Assembly (NCBI GenBank): GCA_039707465.1
Contig: CM077643.1
Location: 68,805,105-68,869,104 of the forward strand
Direction: 5' to 3'
Source: Rhabdophis nuchalis
Taxonomy: Eukaryota; Chordata; Lepidosauria; Squamata; Natricidae
DNA length: 64,000 bases
Positions 11,930 through 20,120 of the stretch are shown here, piece by piece. Numbering within the stretch: position 1 is the stretch's first letter; each line of letters starts with the position of its first letter. The translations under genes and the position numbers were made by a program. Below the pieces are notes generated by a model. It was not told where the DNA came from. It was given only the letters and a program-made list of their open reading frames with translations, and made no database searches.

Positions 11930-12160
11930 TACTAAATCAACAATCAAGAAGTATACAATACCCAGTCAAAGAACTACCAACACAGACAAACTAACTAATG
12001 GTAAACAACAACCTAATCAAGAAACCAGCAAGAGCACTTCCACCAACACTGACAGGGCAAGCCACTTGTCCATAAAAGAAAGTGCAAACCCCCACTCCCT
12101 TCTAATTTGGTAATGGAATGTCTTCAAAAAAACTATTCGGCTCAGAGAGCACCAAGGACT
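11930..12160 (+). mobile_element. Possible Penelope-like 3' remnant
   Basis: The stretch near 12102-12165 (TTGGTAATGGAATGTCTTC, then CTCAGAGAGCACCAAGGAC) resembles the conserved region that follows the coding part of squamate Penelope-like elements. Upstream is an A/C-rich threonine/asparagine-type low-complexity region. No endonuclease motif is visible. Confidence 0.4.
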
Positions 12161-12236
12161 TTACTTTTATGATCTCCTGCTTTTATGATCTCCTGCTATA
12201 GGCCCTCCAAACCATGCATTGTAAAATCATAATGGT

Positions 12237-12598
12237 AACTCCACCTGGTGGCTCAGGTGCTAAGATGCTGAGCTGGTTGATCAGAAAGGTTGCCAGTTTG
12301 GTGTTTTGAATCCCTAGCACCGCATAATGGAGTGAGCTCCCGTTACTTGTCCCAGCTTCTGCCAACCTAGCAGTTTGAAAGCACGTAAAAAATGCAAGTA
12401 GAAAAATAGGGAACAACTTTGGTGGAAAGACAGCGTTCCGTCGCCTTCGGTGTTTAGTCATGCTGGCCACAAGACCATGTAGACATCTTCGGACAGCGCT
12501 GGTTCTTCGGCTTTGAAATGGAGATGAGTGCTGCTCCCTAGAGTCAGGAACGACTTAGCACATATGTTCGAGGGGAACCTTTACCTTTACCTAACTCC
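12237..12598 (+). mobile_element. Sauria-type SINE, copy 1
   Basis: The tRNA-like head has A box TGGCTCAGGTGCTAAG and B box region GGTGTTTTGAATCCC. The central body runs GTGAGCTCCCGTTACTTG through CCTTCGGTGTTTAGTC. The 3' end GGAACGACTTAGCACATATG plus ACCTTT-type tail is the RTE/BovB-derived end of Sauria SINEs. It is nearly full length, about 360 bases. It would be transcribed by Pol III and mobilised by a BovB-type RT (family knowledge). Confidence 0.9.
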
Positions 12599-12599
12599 A

Positions 12600-13649
12600 T
12601 TTTTTGGATGTATTTATGTGTTTGAAAGAGTGGACCTTGTGTCATACCTTCACAACATACTTCTTATCATGTTGGCATTATGTTTAGGACCCAACACTTG
12701 TGCCTGTCCTGAATATTTTATAGATTCCAAGGTTAGGTGTTCATTTGAGTTGATGAGTGACTATTTAATTGATTTTGCCCAGTACCGTCAATATACAGTA
12801 ATTTGCTTTGCATTTTTTTCCTACTGCTATCATGTTTTATGAAAGTGTAAATAACTTATATTTTAATGAATTGTTATTTATTTCACTGAAAAAAATAGAG
12901 TAACAAAAATAACTTCATGTGTGCTCTGTGTATGAAAGAGCGAGAGAGAGAAATATTTGTGCATGTTCTATCAACCATTAAAGTTAAGAGCTTTTTTCTT
13001 AAGTTACTGTCCATCTTTTAGATGGAAGAACACATATAAAGTCTGTTCAAATCCTACATGAAGAGTTGTGATTTTGGAAGTTAGAAAATAAGCAAAAATG
13101 ATGCACAGAAATTTTGAAACTGACTGGCTTAAAAGCTCAAGGATCTGATCTAGAAGGGAACAATGCGTATACATTATACTTCCCTGTTATATATGTGCAC
13201 ATACCAACAAAATTATGAGGGAAGGAAGAATCATTTCTCCCAGTCATGGCACAGATGCAAGGAAGAATCTGTGACAGATTTTATGTTTTATGCTGTGTGA
13301 TGCCACCATGTGGGAGGTCAGCTTTTTGTCTGTTTTTGAGACATCGTCCTATTTCATCTTAACAAATAGACTCCAATACCCTAATGAACGCATTGATTCA
13401 TCTTCCCTTAACAGATTTACCCTTGGATAATAGATCTAGTTTTTCTGTTAGCCTTAAAAGCAGCATCCGGCCTGAGCCTTCTAACAACTTAATCAATCAC
13501 TGATGTTTTCAGCTTCCATTAAGTGTATTTGGTTTGCCCCTCATTTAACGTAAATATTTCCTCTGTGTATATTTGCCTGCAGCCAATTTATCAGCAAATT
13601 ATCATTCATTTGCATTCATTCAAAATAAAATTCAAATTCATACAAAATA
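12600..13649. other. Intergenic, nothing recognised
   Basis: AT-rich, with no recognisable frames or repeat ends. Confidence 0.5.
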
Positions 13650-13653
13650 ACTT

Positions 13654-13776
<123 letters not shown>

Positions 13777-13794
13777 TATATATGTTAGGGTTTG

Positions 13795-13862
13795 AGCTGA
13801 TAAATAAATAAACAAGGGAGACTAGGATAGATCTATTTAGCTCTCATCAGCTAGTCATACCC
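13795..13862 (-). mobile_element. Decayed hammerhead-bearing repeat, deletion copy
   Basis: On the minus strand it reads TATGACTAGCTGATGAGAGC then TAAATAGATCTATCC. This is the same sequence as the hammerhead at 14304-14350, but with the second strand of stem II and most of the GAAA box deleted, so it cannot cleave. The flanks (AATAAATAAACAAGGGAGACTAG complement) match the flanks of the other copies. The B-box-like sequence GGTTCAAATCCC follows on the + side (minus-strand upstream). Confidence 0.8.
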
Positions 13863-14045
13863 TTACTGGGATTTGAACCAGGGAAGTATTACATGTGAGG
13901 CAGTTGTAATTGCCACAAGATGGCAAGTGAGATCTTGCCGAAACGTTGCAATAATATCTCCATGCTATATACACGGGAAAATCCCTGAAGCCAGCAATGC
14001 CAGCATACCTACACCCATGAAAAACTACGCATATATATATATATA
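13863..14045. mobile_element. Penelope-like untranslated debris
   Basis: It includes GATGGCAAGTGAGATCTTGC followed by CGAAACGTTGCAA at 13919-13951. The same block, inverted, lies in the Penelope-like region at 26341-26384. The segment has no open frame. The shared block ties the hammerhead cluster to the Penelope family. Confidence 0.6.
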
Positions 14046-14220
14046 TCCATAATTGTTCCACAACACCCTGTTAGGGCCCCAATTAAGGGAGGAGACACAC
14101 TGTTTCCTTTTCTGCCTTTTGGCTCATCACCAGAGACCATCTAGACAGGAAGCCATGAATTCCGTTGTGTGATTTTTTTTAATATATGTGTTACTTTTAT
14201 GAGCTGATCAATAAATAAAT

Positions 14221-14277
14221 CAGAGAGACTAGTATAGATCTATTTTGAGCTTTTTAGCTCTCATCAGCTAGCCATAC
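14221..14277 (-). ncRNA. Hammerhead ribozyme, inactive copy (G12 changed)
   Basis: The minus strand reads GGCTAG-CTGATGA-GAGCTAAAAAGCTC-AAAA. Every core position matches the active copy except the catalytic guanosine of the GAAA box, which is A (position 14246). G12 acts as general base in the family, so this copy should not self-cleave. Confidence 0.8.
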
Positions 14278-14303
14278 CCTGGTTCGAATCCCAGTAAGGG
14301 TAT

Positions 14304-14350
14304 GGCTAGCTGATGAGAGCTAAAAAGCTCGAAATAGATCTATACTAGTC
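14304..14350 (+). ncRNA. Hammerhead ribozyme, type I, short stem III (Penelope-type)
   Basis: All core elements are present. Stem I is GGCTAG (14304-14309) with CTAGTC (14345-14350), five Watson-Crick pairs and a G-U. The core CTGATGA is 14310-14316. Stem II is GAGCT (14317-14321), loop AAAA, AGCTC (14326-14330). The GAA of the core is 14331-14333. Stem III is ATAG (14334-14337), a two-base loop, then CTAT (14340-14343). The cleavage nucleotide is A14344 (ATA triplet), predicting a cut between 14344 and 14345. Very short stem III is typical of hammerheads in Penelope-like elements, which may act as dimers. The role (processing of retroelement RNA) is family knowledge; activity here is inferred. 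Confidence 0.88.
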
Positions 14351-14380
14351 TCTCTGATTTATTTATTGATCAGCTCATAA

Positions 14381-14430
14381 AAGTAACACACACACACACA
14401 CGTGTGTGTGTGTGTGTGTGTGTGTGTTAG
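14381..14430. repeat. (CA)n-(TG)n junction
   Basis: A CA run changes directly to a TG run at about 14401, forming another palindrome. It lies between the right hammerhead arm and a further inverted fragment of the same flank at 14436-14473. Confidence 0.93.
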
Positions 14431-14435
14431 GTTTT

Positions 14436-14473
14436 TTGAGCTGATCAATAAATAAATCAGGGAGACTAGGATA
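14436..14473 (-). mobile_element. Truncated distal flank of the hammerhead-bearing repeat
   Basis: GAGCTGATCAATAAATAAAT then CAGGGAGACTAGGATAG matches the downstream flank of the hammerhead in minus orientation, stopping before the ribozyme core. Confidence 0.75.
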
Positions 14474-14533
14474 GAGCAGTATGCTTCCTCCCTTAATTGG
14501 GGCTTAACAGGGTGTTGTGACACAAATATATAC

Positions 14534-14539
14534 ATATAT

Positions 14540-14576
<37 letters not shown>

Positions 14577-14697
14577 ATATTCCAAGAATATCTCTCTCTC
14601 TATCTCTCTTTCTTTCACTCTCTCCCCCCCCCCCTCTCTCTCTCTTTCTCTTTCTCTCTCTCTCACTCTGTGTCTCGGTCTGTGTGTCTGTGTGTAT
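14534..14697. repeat. CA, TC and mixed microsatellites
   Basis: A CA array at about 14541-14572, then TC/TTTC/CCCC-interrupted pyrimidine sequence to 14697. Confidence 0.93.
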
Positions 14698-14706
14698 AGT
14701 ACCATT

Positions 14707-14953
14707 CAGTGGTGGCATTCAATTTTTTTACTACTGGTTCTGTGGGGGTGGCTTGGTGGGCTGGGCTTTGTGGGTGTAGCAGGGGAAGGTTACTGCAAAA
14801 TCCCCATTTCTTCCCCATCAGCTGGGACTCGGGAGGCAGAGAATAGATGGGGGTGGAGCCAGTTGGGGTGCTATTTAATGGTTCTCCAAACTACCCAAAA
14901 TTTCTACTACCGGTTCTCCAGAACTGGTCAGAACCTTCTAAATACTACCTCTG
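14707..14953. mobile_element. Short hAT-type element, CAGTGGTGG family
   Basis: The left end is CAGTGGTGGCATTCAA with TTTACTACTGGTTCTG following. The right end is CCGGTTCTCCAGAACTGG...ACTACCTCTG. The candidate 8-base duplication (gtaccatt / taccactt) is imperfect and offset. Non-coding. Confidence 0.65.
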
Positions 14954-15007
14954 TACCACTTTACAAAACCATAGTGTGTGTGTATAGTACCACTTTACAA
15001 AGTCTTA

Positions 15008-15222
15008 GTATGACCACACTTGGAATACTTCTTCCAGTTCTGGTCATCACAATATAAAACAGTTGCTGAGACTCTGGAAAGAGTGCAAAGAAGAGCAACA
15101 AAAATGATTAAAGGGCTCCATCACTGAAGGCTTTCAAAAGGAATCTGGACAAACATATAGGATCTTCTCTTCGGGGGGTATTGGACTAAAAGACCTCGAG
15201 ATCCCTTCCAGCTATATTATTA
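15008..15222 (+). mobile_element. CR1 LINE 3' fragment, internally deleted
   Basis: The + strand begins with the sequence coding for RPHLEYxxQFW (ACCACACTTGGAATACTTC...), passes through [14 protein letters not shown], then jumps by deletion to the 3' UTR ending GACCTCGAGATCCCTTCCAG and an ATTATTCC tail. It is homologous to 57719-58297 and to the end of the CR1 at 63640-64000. Confidence 0.85.
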
Positions 15223-15239
15223 TTCCATTCTACTCTCTG

Positions 15240-16380
15240 CCATAATGAGAATTTATTTGCAGTTTCTTCAAGTATGTTCTTTCCTCAAAGGGAAAAAAGT
15301 GATACGTTATTGTCCTTTAAGACAAGCAATTAGATGTTTTCATAAGATTAGAATGTGTGTGTCTCTTCTGAACTGCCATTTGTGAGACACAAACACAGAA
15401 TGCTGTTTGGTTCTAGGTTCCCAGTGGAGTTTGGTGAACTAATTGTGGCTGCTTCTTATTATACCACAAGACAGAAGCCTAATGTCAGCCTGTTCTTCAT
15501 ATGCATCTGAACTAGATTAGGATCTGTGGCAGAATACCAAACAGTTGATTTAGCAGTAAAGCATGATCATCTATTACTCTCCTTTCACAACCTGGGAATC
15601 GTAATTATTTCATTGGGTTAAAATGCCTCATTGAGCTGCAATGCATCAAGGTGTTCTAGTAAAGATAAAAACTAATGAAACCTGAAGTGATGAAAATGGA
15701 AGATTTTAACCAGAAACACACAAACCACTTTAGTTTTATTTGAATTGTCATAGCTCTACAGTTATAGTACTGTTTATATCCGTAAAGGGGTAGAAGTATT
15801 TAAAAGAAGCATTTCTTCTTTTAAAAGAAATACACATTTAATAAAAAACATACACACATCCCAACTTTCCCCACCATGGTTCAGAAAGAAGGCAGGGTGC
15901 AATTCCTATAGAATGATGACTATTTCCCACATACAGTATGAGAAATGACTGAAGCTCCATGCCAGAAATATTTCTCCTACTGATTTTTTTTTCTTATGTA
16001 CAAATATAAAAGGAAGAAAAGTTCTGCTAAGAAAATGAAATGAGCTATCAATACTTTCAGATTACTTTAGAGTCAGAGGGTATTTCTATATGAGGTGCCT
16101 ACCAATTATTACCAGTCCTGGGCATGAGATTATTTATTTATTTATTTGTAAAAAAAACTTCCCATCGTCCTCACAGGGGCAAAATGGGACAACTCACCAC
16201 ATCCAACTCGCTTTGCAGAAACTCACTGCAGGACAATTTAACAATTCAATTTAATTATCTAAAATTTAATTTTTGTCATTCACATTTCATTTTACCTCTC
16301 TTTTTGCATCCTTTCTTTTATGATTCCACCATTTCTTTGACATTAGTGTAACTCTTGTTCTGTAGTAAGTTGTCTCACAG
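15240..16380. other. Intergenic, nothing recognised
   Basis: No coding frame or element ends found, apart from a short TTTA run near 16131. Confidence 0.5.
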
Positions 16381-16640
16381 TGAGTTGGCCATGGCAAGTT
16401 CGGCCGCAGAGAGATGGCTGCGGTGAAATGGCCATGGTGAGTTGGCCATAGGGCAGGGATGTCCAAATTTGGGAACTTTAAGACTTGTGGACTTCAACTC
16501 CCAGAATTCCCCAGCCAGCTATGCTGGCTGGGGAATTCTGGGAGTTGAAGTCCACAAGTCTTAAAGTTCCCAAGTTTGGACATCCCTGCCATAGGGAGTT
16601 GGCCATGGTGAGTTGGTTGCAGTGAATTGTCAAAGACCCC
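16381..16640. repeat. Degenerate minisatellite of GTGAGTTGGCCAT units
   Basis: Units such as AGTGAGTTGGCCATGGC, AATGGCCATGGTGAG and GGAGTTGGCCATGG repeat on both sides of a foldback element inserted at 16454. The unit resembles the complement of the GCCCATTCACTGCG units at 38115-38190. Confidence 0.7.
16454..16588. mobile_element. Foldback hAT-type element, almost pure palindrome
   Basis: The left half begins CAGGGATGTCCAAATTTGGG and the right half is its near-perfect reverse complement, ending CCAAGTTTGGACATCCCTG. The centre is GCTGGCTGGGG. A perfect 8-base duplication ccataggg lies at 16446-16453 and 16589-16596. The element is 135 bases with no coding capacity. A sister copy is at 40696-40829. 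Confidence 0.92.
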
Positions 16641-17464
16641 ACAAAGGAATGCTAGGCAGAGTACAGATTAAATATCAAACAACAAAAATAATTTCCTGAA
16701 GTCTGGGTTTCTATATTTAAGTTTTTATAAAGCCTAAAAAATGTAACAAAGGATATGAATTGATGATGTGTAAACACATTATTTTAGATGTGTGAAGCTT
16801 TGTTTCTTCAGAAGCTGTGACAACTTGGGATTCAGAGCATTTCTTTATCCTTTCTTGGTAGCATGGTAAAGTTACAGAACTGAGGATGACTGCCAAATGT
16901 TTTTATGGAACTGAGGAGTAACAGTGGCGTTGATGGAGTTCAAATAAAGTGTGTAAATTTGTGTGATTAAACCCAGTGATGAATGCATACATTAACACAC
17001 CATCCGTCAAACTAGCACTCTTTAAATACATTGGAAAACAAGTTCCTATCACCCCTGGACAGAATAAACATGATACGAATTGTAGACCAAGGCTTCTGGG
17101 AGGAATTGGGATTGTGAAAACTGTGTTAGTCTCCAAGGCAATGACTAACTGAAAATTTCTGCCCTGCTGATAATTGATTTAAATTATATACCCAATCTCA
17201 TCAGACTTTCTTGATCCCAAAGGAATATATTTTATATTTATTAAACTCTGTTATTGATCTCTTCCTTTGATGAGCTTTCTTTTTTTTTCTTACAGGATTA
17301 CTATGGTTTTCCCCAGATAAAGTAAAAGGAAAAAAAACACACTGTGATAAGCCTTAATGTCAATATCTAAATTATTTCAAAATAATTATGTGCTTCTTTG
17401 GGATTATATTAAAAATAACTTGTTGAGGTGGGATACATTACTATCATTGTTGAATAGAATTTCT
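16641..17464. other. Intergenic, nothing recognised
   Basis: No supported coding frame or repeat boundary. Confidence 0.5.
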
Positions 17465-17808
17465 TACCGTATTTTTCAGAATATAAGACACACCTTTTTC
17501 CCCCCAAAAAGAGGGTGAAAATCTGGGTGCATCTTATACACTGAATACAACATTTTTGATCTCCTGAAACCCCATTCATTTTTTGCAAAAATGGACATGC
17601 AGAGGGCTTGGGAGGCCTAAAAAGTGCTCCTGGGGCTATGGAGGGCAAAACCAAGGGGATACACACCACTTTTTTGCTTGTTTTTGCTCCGCCAGCTCCT
17701 AGGAGCACTCTATAAGCCTCCCAAAGCCTATGCATGCCCTGTTTTTTGCAAAACAAAAATGGGTCCATTTTTTTTGGGGGGGGGGAAATGGGCCATTTTT
17801 TGCTCGTT

Positions 17809-18019
17809 TATTTTTTCTTTCTTTATTTTTTATTTATTAAATTTATACCCCGCCCTTCTCCAAACGGACCCAGGGCGGCGCACAGGAATACTAAAATACA
17901 TACAAAAACATATAAAATTTTAAAAAACTTATTCCAATAAAATCCTGCGCTAAAAACCAAATTAAAATCCCCAAATTTAAAACTATCTAAAAGTCAGTAA
18001 TGGAGGATACGCTAGGCTT
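17809..18019 (-). mobile_element. L2-clade LINE 3' end, truncated
   Basis: On the minus strand it ends TGCGCCGCCCTGGGTCCGTT then GGAGAAGGGCGGGGTATAAAT and an AAT/TAAA-rich tail. The ATTTTAATTTGGTTTTTAGC segment matches the 3' UTR of the L2 copies at 50540 and 56200. No coding part is retained. Confidence 0.82.
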
Positions 18020-18163
18020 GTGGCTCCCCAGCCCCCAGGAGCACTCAAACTCTCTGTATGCCCCATTTTTCACAAGAAACCAGGTGTGTAGAGGGTTTTG
18101 GGGGTCTGCACAGTGCATAAACTTTTTTTAAAAAAATAACCTCTTCAAAATCTTGGTGCATCT

Positions 18164-18952
18164 TTTTTTTTTTTTTTGAAATAATTTTTTATTAGTTTTA
18201 ACATTTTATAATAGGAAAGGGGTAGGTAAGGTTTTATAACAATATTTTAGAGCTTCCACATCGGGGTTGGTGACCGCCTCCGAGTCTTCTTGAGTAAGTT
18301 CCATTAAAAAATAATAAAAATAGGAAGGGGTACATACATTTTAAATCATAAGTTCCATAATCAAAAGTAAAAATTCGTACATTCAATTACTTTGTTTCTA
18401 TTAACATCCATACAGGAATTACCATACATAAAAAAGAGAAAAAAATATTTTTGTGATCTGAGCCTTTTTGCCATTTTTTCTTTCTCCTCCACCCCTCCAG
18501 TAGGTGGAGCCGTGGCCCCTCCCGTTCCCATATCGTCATCATCCAGAATTGAGGAATGTTTTTTAAGAAAATTTTCCGCCTCTTCCACTGTTTTCATTCT
18601 AACTCTTCCTCCCTCCCAGAATACCAGCATCTCTTCAGGCATCAACCACTTGAACCACACCCCCTTTTTATGTAATTTTTTCGATAGGAAGGAATATTTC
18701 CTTCTTAAATCTCGTATTTTTTTAGAGATCTGCTTCAGTATGCCACCTCGTTTTGCTGATATATCAAAGGCCCACCTCTTTGTGCTTTCAGTATCTCATC
18801 CCTTGTTGACCTTCTTATAAATTTAATATGTATCTCTCTGGTACATCATTTATTCTGGCATATGCTGAATTAATTCTGTAAATCAAATCAATGTCCCCCA
18901 AATAAGTTCCTTATTTTTCTTAGTATAATCCGCTAAAATTGTAGCCATTAAA
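18164..18952 (-). mobile_element. ORF1-only L1-type element, copy 2, 5'-truncated
   Basis: A 17-base duplication differing at one position flanks it (18147-18163 and 18953-18969). Poly(T) at 18162-18177 marks the 3' end. Reading the minus strand, the RRM-to-C-terminal region of ORF1 runs straight into about 290 bases of 3' UTR and the poly(A), again with no ORF2. It is clearly homologous to copy 1: IRGDIDLAYRIN and WFMWVTPEGMLVFWEGGRVR in copy 1 correspond to GDIDLIYRIN and WFKWLMPEEMLVFWEGGRVR here. Confidence 0.88.
18361..18952 (-). pseudogene. L1 ORF1p-like fragment, C-terminal half
   Basis: The open part (18361-18660, minus) encodes MWFKWLMPEEMLVFWEGG...VEEAENFLKKHSSILDD followed by TGGATAPPTGG and KRLRSQK, colinear with the end of the ORF1 at 7096-7755. 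Upstream (18661-18952) the homology continues through REIHIKFIRRSTRDEILK-like codons but with frameshifts. The native stop seems displaced, giving a short extra C-terminal tail. It is not functional. Confidence 0.82.
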
Positions 18953-19006
18953 AAAATCTTGGTGAATCTTATACTACAGTGCGTCTTATAGCCCAAAAAT
19001 ATGGTA

Positions 19007-19865
19007 GTTATGATAAAGGTTTTACCTAAGGGTTTTTTTTCAGATATTACCACTGATGTTTTATTTAAACAATGGCAAAATGATATTTCTGATATGTGGA
19101 AAAGGTGATGGAATTGGAGGGATGCAATTTTTTTAAAATTCATTGTTGCACCTCTTTGTCTTTCTTTTTATTCTTAATTTTTGCTTATATTTGTGTTTTA
19201 ACTCACAATAATTCTAAGTAAACATTTTAAAACGCAAATTGACACACTAACTGTTCAAGAAGTATGGATCATGTATAAATAATCTAATTGGATACATGTT
19301 TTAAATCTTACATATGAGTGAGACAGAGAGAGACAGAGATAGTGAGGAAAACTGTGAGAGACAGAAATCCTTACAAATCTTACAAAAATGAGGCTAGTTT
19401 ATTTTACTTTCAGAGAAACTTGCTTTTCTTTCATCAGGAAATTCACATGGAAAAGGCAGCACTATGCAGTAGTACATGCTGCATAAACAATATAAAAGCA
19501 AAGTAATGGATAGCAAAAAAAACCCCATAGAAATACAAATATTTCTTATCTATCAGTTCACACATTCTCCCACCAAATTCTCAAATCATCTGGCCTAATT
19601 AACCAAAATTATGAAACTGTTTTATGGCTTATCTGGGAATAGGTTTCCCATCACTACACATTTAACTTTTTCGTAACAGAAAATTGTTCTCCATTGGGAA
19701 TTCATGGACCAATCCAAGCAATATTATGAATGACAACTCACTGCCAGGTGGGAATTTGGTGAAAAAAGAAAGCTGGAAGAGGGCAGAAATGTAATCTTTT
19801 TCCAGTTCAAAAAGATGCAATATAGAGATTCTTGTTCCAGCCAAGCATTATAAATCCATAAGAAA
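19007..19865. other. Intergenic, nothing recognised
   Basis: No coding frame or repeat ends supported. Confidence 0.5.
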
Positions 19866-19869
19866 TCTC

Positions 19870-19909
19870 AGAATCTAAGAATAGCTCAATTCAGCTATTC
19901 TTAGATTCT
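19870..19909. repeat. Perfect 17-bp hairpin
   Basis: AGAATCTAAGAATAGCT at 19870-19886 and its exact complement at 19893-19909, with the 6-base loop CAATTC. A second weaker inverted pair (CCAATTCC...GAATTGG) follows at 19921-19940. Confidence 0.9.
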
Positions 19910-19996
19910 GGTCTATAAGACCAATTCCAATATGAATTGGTTTTATAAGCCATTAAATCCAATCTCCTGATCAGTGCAGGAATCCACATTAATGTG

Positions 19997-19998
<2 letters not shown>

Positions 19999-20094
<96 letters not shown>

Positions 20095-20120
20095 ACACAC
20101 ACACACACACACACACACAC
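19999..20120. repeat. (TC)n then (AC)n microsatellite
   Basis: About 46 TC units to 20091, then about 14 AC units. Confidence 0.97.

Larger units (their letters stand above)
14188..14389. repeat. 93-nt-armed near-perfect inverted repeat containing two hammerhead motifs
   Basis: The left arm 14188-14280 and right arm 14297-14389 are reverse complements over 93 bases with one mismatch (T14246 opposite G14331). The loop is the 16 bases 14281-14296, containing GGTTCGAATCC. Each arm carries one hammerhead sequence, pointing outward. The outer flanks are also inverted: the ACACCCTGTTAGG...AATTAAGGGAGGA block near 14060-14093 recurs reversed at 14484-14518. Confidence 0.92.
17467..19004. mobile_element. 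CCGTATTTTT element, copy 2, with two nested insertions
   Basis: The left end is CCGTATTTTTCAGAATATAAG and the right end is TATAGCCCAAAAATATGG. TA flanks both ends (17465-17466, 19005-19006). The interior shares GTGCATCTTATAC...GGCATTTTTTGC-like blocks with copy 1. An L2 fragment and an ORF1-only L1 have inserted into it, so it is older than both. Confidence 0.8.

Noticed and set aside
14281..14300. Possible tRNA gene at GGTTCGAATCCCAG
   Set aside because: No cloverleaf can be formed: the sequence is the loop of a palindrome and the T-stem pairing is imperfect. Kept only as a B-box-like signal.
16381..16640. Possible CRISPR-like array
   Set aside because: Units are degenerate and contiguous, with no unique spacers; this is a eukaryotic minisatellite.
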